Positions 7,724 to 13,150 of a stretch of 13,150 nt of DNA are shown here, in pieces. Source of the DNA: Candidatus Zipacnadia bacterium (GTDB lineage Bacteria > Armatimonadota > Zipacnadia > Zipacnadales > Zipacnadaceae); the NCBI GenBank assembly GCA_029821455.1, contig JALGTI010000135.1, forward strand, positions 1 to 13,150, read 5' to 3'. The translations under genes were made by a program, and so were the position numbers. Under the pieces are notes generated by a model, which saw only the letters and a program-made list of their open reading frames with translations, did not search any database and was not told the origin of the DNA. Position 1 is the first letter of the stretch. Each line of letters opens with the position of its first letter.

Positions 7724-8627
7724 GCGCCACCTGCTTCAGAAGACGCTATCCTACCTGCCTTACGGCGCTGACCTCAATACGGCCATCTCCGGCCGGCTGC
7801 TTCATACCCTTCCCCCACGCTACTCATACACCGTGGACAGGGCTTTGACCCATTTGCAAGCTCTGCGCCGCCACGGACTTCTGGACCTTGGTGATACCAC
7901 ATGGCTGGAAGTCGGGCCCGGATGGGCACCAACCTGCGCGGTGGTGTTCCATCTCGCTGGTGTTGGGCGTCAGTGGCTCTACGATAAGCACAGATACTTC
8001 CGCACGCAATACCTTCATTCAATGCTGATGGAACTGAGTTGCCATCTTGACCGCATCGCCGCTGTTTGCGAAACCGAGGTCGCTACTATTCGCCAGCGCT
8101 ACGAGCGGATTGAGGCCGCCGCAGATCTCTCGGTCTTGGCGCATTGGTGTGATCTTGCCTATCAGGCCCCTGCTGACGCTTTGGATAGTGGCTTGCCGGG
8201 CAGCTCTGTGGATGCGGTCACAACGACCCTCGTGTTGGAGCACATATCACGCGATGTTCTCAGGGGGTTGCTGCGCGAGTGGCGTCGCGTTCTGAAGCCT
8301 GGCGGCCTGATGAGCCATATCGTTGACCACTCCGACCACTATTCCCACTTCGACCGCTCAATATCTCCAGTTCACTTCCTCAAGTTTAGTGCCCCCACGT
8401 GGGCACTTCTCTCTAGCAGCCTGTCGTACTGTAACCGATTGCGCGAATGTGACTACCTTGCAATGTTCTCAGAACAGGGGTTTGAAATCTGTCATGTTGC
8501 TTCTGACACCGACCCTCGAGCACTTAGTGCAGTCGCATCCATGTCCCTGGCACCGGAGTTTTGCACCATCTCCCCTCGCGACCTGAGTATCACAACCTCC
8601 CACATCGTCGCGAAGAAGAGGATCTGA
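7695..8627 (+). CDS. Class I SAM-dependent methyltransferase, probably acting on the polysaccharide
   Basis: A 310-residue protein, frame open from GTG 7695. There is no good Shine-Dalgarno, so coupling to the overlapping upstream gene is likely and the start is uncertain. The Rossmann methyltransferase core is seen as motif I LEVGPGWAPT (71-80), an acidic post-strand-2 residue in LYDKHRY (D97), VDAVTTTLVLEHI (172-184) and LLREWRRVLKPGG (192-204). After this comes a His/Asp-rich segment, HIVDHSDHYSHFDRS (208-222), then PVHFLKFSAPTW, which I associate with methyltransferases found in EPS clusters. It is the last gene of the operon. O-methylation of a sugar is the likely reaction; whether this decorates each repeat or caps the chain end cannot be told. 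No membrane segment is seen. Confidence 0.8.
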   Translation: MPPRQATPPERHLLQKTLSYLPYGADLNTAISGRLLHTLPPRYSYTVDRALTHLQALRRHGLLDLGDTTWLEVGPGWAPTCAVVFHLAGVGRQWLYDKHRYFRTQYLHSMLMELSCHLDRIAAVCETEVATIRQRYERIEAAADLSVLAHWCDLAYQAPADALDSGLPGSSVDAVTTTLVLEHISRDVLRGLLREWRRVLKPGGLMSHIVDHSDHYSHFDRSISPVHFLKFSAPTWALLSSSLSYCNRLRECDYLAMFSEQGFEICHVASDTDPRALSAVASMSLAPEFCTISPRDLSITTSHIVAKKRI

Positions 8628-8681
8628 CGCAAACAGCCAGGGCGCTATTGCCGGCAAGCTGTCGAACATACTCAGCCTGCG

Positions 8682-8715
8682 AAAAACAAACGGGGCGGAG
8701 CCTCGGCTCCGCCCC
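8682..8715 (-). terminator. Rho-independent terminator of the pil operon, between convergent operons
   Basis: A perfect 11-bp inverted repeat, GGGGCGGAGCC at 8692-8702 and GGCTCCGCCCC at 8705-8715, with only 2 nt between the arms; the tip will open to a four-base loop. Read on the minus strand the stem is followed by GTTTGTTTTTC, a good uridine tract, 22 nt after the pilC stop. On the plus strand it is followed by AGCGGTCGTTTATG, a poor tract, so it stops the polysaccharide operon less well, if at all. Confidence 0.88.
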
Positions 8716-8737
8716 AGCGGTCGTTTATGCTTGCGTC

Positions 8738-9973
8738 TTACTGCGACAGCGACCCGATGATGGCGATCAGTGGCAGGAACATCGAGATTACGATGAAGCC
8801 GACCACAAATCCAAGGAACACAATCAGAACTGGTTCCAGGGCGGCGGTCAGTGACTCCAGGGACGCATCTACCTCCGCTTCATAGAAATCCGCCACCTTC
8901 TCCAACATCGAGTCAAGCTGGCCGGTCTCCTCCCCGATGGTAATCATCTGCACTACCATTGGTGGGAACATCTTGGAGGTTGCCAGCGGGTCAGCAATCG
9001 TGTCACCCTCGCGAATACTAGCCCGCGATGCCAGGATAGCATCGGAGATCATGTCATTCCCAACCGTGCCGGCCACCGTCTCCATCGCCTGCAGGATCGG
9101 TACGCCCGAAGACAGCAGTGTTGAGAGCGTGCGGGCAAACCGCGACACCGCTACTTTGTGATTCAGGCTGCCAAACACCGGTACCCTTAGCACGAGCATG
9201 TCATAGTAGCGCTTGCCTATCTTGGTCGCCTTTATGCGGTTGATGGCAATCACCAACGCCACGATGATGGCGATCATTATGTACCACTTGCTGGTCGCGA
9301 AGTTGGACACCTTCATTAGCATCAGCGTCGGCAGCGGGAAGTCCTCTTCCTTCATCCCCAACTCCGTAAATAGCGCGATGAACTTGGGCAGAATGAAGGT
9401 TACCAGGAAAGTAACGATACCGACGGCCACGATCATAACCAGAACCGGGTAGGTCATCGCGGACTTGATCTTGCGGCGCAGGTCCATGTCCTTCTCGGTG
9501 AAAGCGGCCAGCCGCTGCAGCGTCTCGTCCAGCACCCCGCCAACCTCGCCGGCGCGTACCAGACCCGTTGCCAGATTGGAAAACACCCGTGGGTACTTCG
9601 TCATCGCCCGCGACAATGTGGCGCCACCCTCTATCTCACCCTCAATGTCACGGATAAGCTCCTTGAGCCGGGGGCTGGAGGTCTGCTGCTCAAGCACGTC
9701 GAGGCATCGTATCAGCGACACGCCCGCATTGATCATTGTGGCGAATTGCCGATAGAAGATGCTGAGGTCACGCAGCTTGACCTTTCCCTTGAACAACTGG
9801 ATGCCGCCGACCTTGCGCTTAGCCCGGGTCTCCGCCTTCTTCTCGGTGACCTTAATCCGACTGAGACCTTGCTCCTTGAGGTCCGCGATAAGAGCATCCT
9901 TGGAGGTCGCCTCAATCGTCTGCGCCACTGTTTGCCCGGTCTTGTCACGTGCCTGGTAGGAAAAAGTAGCCAC
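8738..9973 (-). CDS. pilC: PilC, type IV pilus inner-membrane platform protein (GspF family)
   Basis: A 411-residue protein starting at GTG 9973, the start set by a Shine-Dalgarno at 9983-9989 and by the family-typical N-terminus MATFSYQARDKTG. Two GspF/T2SSF domains are visible. The first, about 70-196, has FYRQFATMINAGVSL and the GEVGGVLDETL motif. The second, about 275-396, has FARTLSTLLSSGVPI and GEETGQLDSML. Membrane segments lie near 176-200, 229-246 and 381-405. Length and order are normal. Family role: the platform in the inner membrane that the PilB and PilT ATPases act on to add or remove pilins. Presence of pilT upstream on the same strand makes a pilus more likely than a type II secretion system. 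It lies 139 nt after pilT, the largest gap in this operon, and its ribosome binding site is inside a hairpin. Confidence 0.95.
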   Translation of the reverse strand: MATFSYQARDKTGQTVAQTIEATSKDALIADLKEQGLSRIKVTEKKAETRAKRKVGGIQLFKGKVKLRDLSIFYRQFATMINAGVSLIRCLDVLEQQTSSPRLKELIRDIEGEIEGGATLSRAMTKYPRVFSNLATGLVRAGEVGGVLDETLQRLAAFTEKDMDLRRKIKSAMTYPVLVMIVAVGIVTFLVTFILPKFIALFTELGMKEEDFPLPTLMLMKVSNFATSKWYIMIAIIVALVIAINRIKATKIGKRYYDMLVLRVPVFGSLNHKVAVSRFARTLSTLLSSGVPILQAMETVAGTVGNDMISDAILASRASIREGDTIADPLATSKMFPPMVVQMITIGEETGQLDSMLEKVADFYEAEVDASLESLTAALEPVLIVFLGFVVGFIVISMFLPLIAIIGSLSQ

Positions 9974-10112
9974 CAGGGGTCACCCCCTCATCTATAATCG
10001 CAAGACACTACCCCACGCGCAGTCGTCTACTATTTCGCCTAGTATACCCCCCACATCCTCCGCTCACACGCCTGTTGGACGCCATTCCTCATCCCCACCG
10101 CTATTGCTACTA
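9974..10112 (-). other. pilT-pilC intergenic leader
   Basis: A 139-nt gap, the only long one in the pil operon. On the minus strand it is G-rich, with a run of six G before a TATACT that resembles a -10 box, but no convincing -35 lies at the right distance. It ends in the hairpin over the pilC start. A minor internal promoter for pilC is possible but not shown. Confidence 0.3.
9975..9989 (-). promoter_or_regulatory. pilC Shine-Dalgarno enclosed in a GNRA-loop hairpin
   Basis: On the minus strand GAGGGGG (9989-9983) lies 9 nt before the GTG start at 9973. The same bases form a perfect 5-bp stem, AGGGG at 9988-9984 with CCCCT at 9979-9975, closed by the tetraloop GTGA (a GNRA type). The stem ends one base before the start codon. 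The ribosome binding site is clear; regulation by the hairpin is inference. Confidence 0.5.
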
Positions 10113-11216
10113 TTACCCGCCTGTAATCAGCTTCTCCAACTCGTCCGGGTTGTGGGCCCGGCGCATCGCTGTCTCGTAGGTTATCAGGCTCTGCTGATAG
10201 AGATCGCGCAGCGCCTGGTCCATCGTTTGCATACCTTCAGCCGACGAAGTCTGGATTATCGAATGCATCTGGAACGCCTTGTTCTCGCGGACGAGGTTGC
10301 GGATGGCCGAGGTTGCTACCATAACCTCAATCGCCGCCACCCGGCCGGGTTGGCCGGCGCGGGGCAACAATTGCTGGGACAGGATAGCCAGCAGATTGTT
10401 GGCTAGCTGCACGCGGATCTGCTCCTGTTCTTCGGCTGGGAATACGTCAATCATCCGGTCAACTGACTCCGCCGCGTTGTTGGTATGCAGGGTTGCCATT
10501 ACCAGGTGGCCTGTCTCAGCGCAGGTGATGGCCAGCTTGATGGTCTCGAGGTCGCGCATCTCACCGACCAGCAGTACATCGGGGTCCTCGCGCAACGCCG
10601 AGCGCAGCGCATTCTGAAAGCTGTGGGTATCCTGGCCCAATTCGCGTTGGTTGATGATACATTTGCGATGCGTGTGCAGGTACTCGATGGGGTCCTCAAT
10701 CGTTATGATATGCTCGGCACGCTCCTGATTAATCTGGCCGGTTATCGCCGCCAGCGTCGTGGACTTTCCTGACCCGGTTGGGCCCGTGACCAGCAGCAAT
10801 CCACGCGGCCTGCGCCCCAGGTCCTCGACCACCGGTGGCAGCCCCAAATCCTTGATGGTGGGCACCTGTTGGGGGATCAGGCGAAAGGCACCGACCACGT
10901 TCCCGCGATCACGGAAAATATTGACCCTGAAGCGCGCTATCCTCCGCATCTGGTACGAACAGTCCAACTCCAACTCCGTCTCAAAGCGCTGAATCTGGTC
11001 GTCATTGAGGATGTCATAGATCATCCTTTGAGAAACTGGTGCGGTGAACGGCTCATAGCGCATCGCCTTTAGCTCGCCGTCTACCCGGATGATTGGTGGC
11101 AGGTCCACGGCGATATGCAAGTCCGAAGCGTTATTCTCAACCACTACCTCCAGCAGCTCATCAATATGTACATTCTCGATGGGCTTGCGCGTGGGTTTGC
11201 GGGCAGCTTGCGCCAT
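10113..11216 (-). CDS. pilT: PilT, type IV pilus retraction ATPase
   Basis: A 367-residue protein from ATG 11216, preferred over an in-frame upstream start at 11243 because GGGAGG at 11232-11227 lies 10 nt before it. The N-terminal PAS-like domain has the PilT-typical IDELLEVVVENNASDLHI (18-35) and IIRVDGEL. The ATPase core shows Walker A GPTGSGKS (145-152), the Asp box ITIEDP (171-176), Walker B LLVGEMRD (E219) and the His box ATLHTN (H244). The C-terminal AIRNLVRENK (304-313) and GMQTMDQAL separate PilT from PilB and GspE. Family role: a cytoplasmic hexamer that hydrolyses ATP to depolymerise pili, giving twitching motility, DNA uptake and surface sensing. All catalytic residues are intact. 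It sits 82 nt after pilB in the same operon. Confidence 0.97.
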   Translation of the reverse strand: MAQAARKPTRKPIENVHIDELLEVVVENNASDLHIAVDLPPIIRVDGELKAMRYEPFTAPVSQRMIYDILNDDQIQRFETELELDCSYQMRRIARFRVNIFRDRGNVVGAFRLIPQQVPTIKDLGLPPVVEDLGRRPRGLLLVTGPTGSGKSTTLAAITGQINQERAEHIITIEDPIEYLHTHRKCIINQRELGQDTHSFQNALRSALREDPDVLLVGEMRDLETIKLAITCAETGHLVMATLHTNNAAESVDRMIDVFPAEEQEQIRVQLANNLLAILSQQLLPRAGQPGRVAAIEVMVATSAIRNLVRENKAFQMHSIIQTSSAEGMQTMDQALRDLYQQSLITYETAMRRAHNPDELEKLITGG

Positions 11217-11226
11217 TATTTTAATA

Positions 11227-11232
11227 CCTCCC
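11227..11232 (-). promoter_or_regulatory. Ribosome binding site deciding the pilT start
   Basis: GGGAGG on the minus strand, 10 nt before ATG 11216. The upstream in-frame start codon at 11243 would lie before this site and has no such sequence of its own. Confidence 0.65.
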
Positions 11233-11298
11233 GCTACAGCCAAGCAGGCATCGGAGTTATCCCGACGCCACTATCAGCAGCCGTCTCTCATTCCACCT

Positions 11299-13092
11299 CT
11301 ACTGATAGGAGCCGGCTGTGAACACAATACGCGTTAGCTCTTCTGGTGTTGTCTGGCCCCTCAGCACCTTTTTCATGCCGTCCTGGGCCAGTGTTACCAT
11401 CCCTGCCGCCATCGCCGCCTCCCGCACTTGCATGGCCGAGGCCCGCTTGACGATAAGCTCAGCGATCTCTGCGTTCATTGTCATCAGTTCGAAGACGGCT
11501 ATGCGACCTTGATAGCCCGTCTGTCGGCAGGCCTCACACCCCCGCCCGTGGTAGAACACGACCCCATCGTTCTCAGGCGCATCAGGGTCAAAGCCGAAGC
11601 CCAGCAACACGTCCTTGCGCGGCTGGTACGGCTCCTTGCACTCCTCGCACACGGTGCGGGCAAGTCGCTGAGACACCGAGGCGATGACCGAAGAAGAGAT
11701 CAGGAACGGCTCCACACCCATATCCACCAGTCGTGTGACCGTGGAGGGCGCGTCGTTGGTGTGCAAGGTAGATAGCACCAGGTGGCCTGTGAGGGCCGCC
11801 TGGATTGCGATTTCCGATGTCTCCAGGTCACGGATTTCACCCACCAGGATGATGTCAGGGTCCTGGCGCAAGAAGTACTTCAGCGCCACGGCGAAGGTCA
11901 GACCCGCCTTGCGGTTTACGTGCACCTGCGAGATACCATCAAGCGCATACTCGACGGGGTCCTCAATAGTTATAATATTGGTCTCCACTGAGTTGATGCG
12001 GTTCATAATCGCATACTGGGTAGTCGTCTTGCCTGAGCCGGTCGGGCCGGTCGACAAGATCATCCCATTGGGCTGCCGAATGAGGGATTCCATCTCTGCC
12101 AGCATGTCCGGCTCAAACCCTAGGCCCTCCAGCCCCATCTCCTGTACCTGGCTCTTGTCAAGAATCCGCATAACTATCTTTTCGCCCAAAGTCGTGGGGA
12201 TAGACGACACACGCAGGTCATAGTCCTTATCGCGGTGGCGAATGTGGATGCGGCCGTCCTGGGGTACGCGCCGTTCGGCAATGTTCATCTCCGACATAAT
12301 CTTAAACCGTGATATCAGCGGTCCGTGCACATACTTGGGCACCTGCATAACATCGTGCAGCACCCCGTCAATCCGATAACGAATCCGCACCCGGTCCATA
12401 AACGGCTCCACATGAATGTCGCTGGCCCGCTCCTGAATTCCGCGCTGAATAAGCACCTTTGCGATCCTGATCACTGGCGCCTCATCGGCCACATCGGTGA
12501 TGCGGTCAGTACTGATGCGCTCGATGCGGCCATCATCCTCCTGAGTTCCAAGCACTCCAGAGTCGCGCACCGAGCCAAGCAGCTCATCCATCTCATGCCC
12601 CGCCAGCGCCCCAGCGCCCACCTCGGCGCCAGGCGGCTCACCTACCGCCTCTGTCTCAGCGAGCATCCCTTCGATGGTCTTGGCAATCGCCTCCGGGTCG
12701 GCCAACAGCGGCTCGATGGTTACCATCAGCGTTCGCTTCAGGTCGTCTGTTGCCATGATGTCCAATGGCTCCGCCATTGCTACCTTGATGGTGCCATCGC
12801 CCCGGCCCACTGGGATTGCCTGGTAGCGCTCGGCTATGTCGCGCGGCAGAGTAGTCGCGACCTTGGGGTCAATATCCTCCGCATTCAGGTCCACGTAGGG
12901 AATGTTGAGCTGCTCAGACAGGCTTTCGTAAAGCGCCTGCTTGTCCAGATAGCCCAAGTCCACCAGGATCTGGCCGATGAGCTGGGTTGACTGCTTCTGA
13001 GCCTCCAGCGCTTCCTGAAGCTGCTCCTCGGTGATCAGCCCCCTCTCAATCAACATCTGGCCTATCAGCTTGCGTCCTCCTGCTCGTCTCAT
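11299..13092 (-). CDS. pilB: PilB, type IV pilus extension ATPase (GspE family) with MshEN-type N-terminus
   Basis: A 597-residue protein from ATG 13092; an in-frame GTG at 13098 is only 2 nt from the Shine-Dalgarno and so less likely. The N-terminal MshEN/T2SSE_N domain (about 9-141) holds two related repeats, LIGQMLIERGLITEEQLQEAL and LIGQILVDLGYLDKQALYESL. A poorly conserved acidic, Ala/Gly-rich linker (about 142-200) leads to the ATPase: SDIHVEP, Walker A GPTGSGKT (349-356), ITIEDPVEY (E377), Walker B ILVGEIRD (E419), LHTND (H444). A tetracysteine zinc site is complete: C482, C485, C519, C522. Family role: a cytoplasmic hexamer powering pilus polymerisation through PilC. MshEN domains can bind c-di-GMP, but here Leu stands where the consensus repeat starts with Arg, so binding is uncertain. 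It is the first gene of the operon. Confidence 0.96.
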   Translation of the reverse strand: MRRAGGRKLIGQMLIERGLITEEQLQEALEAQKQSTQLIGQILVDLGYLDKQALYESLSEQLNIPYVDLNAEDIDPKVATTLPRDIAERYQAIPVGRGDGTIKVAMAEPLDIMATDDLKRTLMVTIEPLLADPEAIAKTIEGMLAETEAVGEPPGAEVGAGALAGHEMDELLGSVRDSGVLGTQEDDGRIERISTDRITDVADEAPVIRIAKVLIQRGIQERASDIHVEPFMDRVRIRYRIDGVLHDVMQVPKYVHGPLISRFKIMSEMNIAERRVPQDGRIHIRHRDKDYDLRVSSIPTTLGEKIVMRILDKSQVQEMGLEGLGFEPDMLAEMESLIRQPNGMILSTGPTGSGKTTTQYAIMNRINSVETNIITIEDPVEYALDGISQVHVNRKAGLTFAVALKYFLRQDPDIILVGEIRDLETSEIAIQAALTGHLVLSTLHTNDAPSTVTRLVDMGVEPFLISSSVIASVSQRLARTVCEECKEPYQPRKDVLLGFGFDPDAPENDGVVFYHGRGCEACRQTGYQGRIAVFELMTMNAEIAELIVKRASAMQVREAAMAAGMVTLAQDGMKKVLRGQTTPEELTRIVFTAGSYQ

Positions 13093-13100
13093 TGGCACAC

Positions 13101-13108
13101 ACCTCTTC
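13101..13108 (-). promoter_or_regulatory. Ribosome binding site deciding the pilB start
   Basis: GAAGAGGT on the minus strand, 8 nt before ATG 13092 and 2 nt before the alternative GTG at 13098. The spacing favours the ATG. Confidence 0.65.
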
Positions 13109-13110
13109 GC

Positions 13111-13140
13111 AACGTCTGACCACCCTCCGACGTTACTATA
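13111..13140 (-). promoter_or_regulatory. Possible pilB promoter -10 box with adjacent inverted repeat
   Basis: On the minus strand TATAGT (13140-13135) resembles a -10 box. It is directly followed by an inverted repeat, AACGTC (13134-13129) and GACGTT (13116-13111), with 12 nt between the half-sites (18 bp centre to centre). The position fits an operator over the transcription start or a hairpin at the 5' end of the mRNA. The -35 region would fall outside the window, so the promoter itself is not confirmed. Confidence 0.35.
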
Positions 13141-13150
13141 AACACTCGGC

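Noticed and set aside
7216..7848. 210-codon plus-strand frame across the GT2-methyltransferase junction
   Set aside because: It overlaps two genes with clear family motifs in other frames and shows no domain of its own.
8388..8407. 7-bp inverted repeat AGTGCCC with GGGCACT and a 6-nt loop
   Set aside because: It lies inside the methyltransferase coding region, has no uridine tract, and encodes ordinary residues of the protein.
11271..11308. CTATCAG and CTGATAG inverted repeat around the pilB stop codon
   Set aside because: 7-bp arms separated by 24 nt, AT-containing, with no uridine tract; weak as a terminator and likely chance.
12325..12990. 221-codon open frame on the plus strand inside pilB
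   Set aside because: It is fully antisense to a well-supported pilB, with His- and Leu-rich composition typical of shadow frames and no known motifs.

Overview
The window looks like chromosome of a diderm (Gram-negative-type) bacterium with moderately high GC, judged by eye. The diderm reading rests on a Wza-like export protein with a signal peptide and SLBB repeats, paired with a Wzc-like copolymerase/tyrosine kinase. No feature fixes the phylum. The type IV pilus motor set pilB-pilT-pilC together with an EPS locus occurs in many lineages, including Proteobacteria, Armatimonadota and other deep branches.

Left part, plus strand, 1-8627: a surface polysaccharide (exopolysaccharide or capsule) locus. 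It begins with the 3' end of a GT4-type glycosyltransferase (1-399), followed by a 203-nt gap. A tightly packed run of six genes then follows: a Wza-like SLBB export protein (603-2048), a Wzc-like chain-length regulator fused to a BY-kinase with an octa-tyrosine tail (2070-4160), two TuaH-like glycosyltransferases that are paralogues of each other (4157-5359 and 5310-6623), an ExoA-like membrane GT2 glycosyltransferase (6623-7723) and a SAM-dependent methyltransferase (7695-8627). Every junction from the kinase onwards overlaps, so this reads as one translationally coupled operon. The predicted division of labour is sugar addition by the glycosyltransferases, sugar methylation by the last gene, chain-length control and kinase cycling by the Wzc-like protein, and passage across the envelope through the Wza-like protein. 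No Wzx flippase, Wzy polymerase, initiating phosphoglycosyltransferase or tyrosine phosphatase lies inside the window.

Right part, minus strand, 13092 down to 8738: three type IV pilus motor genes in transcription order, pilB (extension ATPase with an MshEN-type N-terminal domain), pilT (retraction ATPase) and pilC (inner-membrane platform). No pilin, secretin or pilMNOP gene is visible. The two operons converge, with one strong GC-rich hairpin terminator at 8692-8715 between them, best oriented for the pil operon.

Points worth a second look are the eight-tyrosine kinase tail, the A-B-A-B pattern of SLBB repeats, the altered acidic motif in the first TuaH-like paralogue, a GNRA-loop hairpin covering the pilC ribosome binding site, and an inverted repeat next to a possible -10 box ahead of pilB. 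I did not find a clearly novel system; the genes belong to known families.
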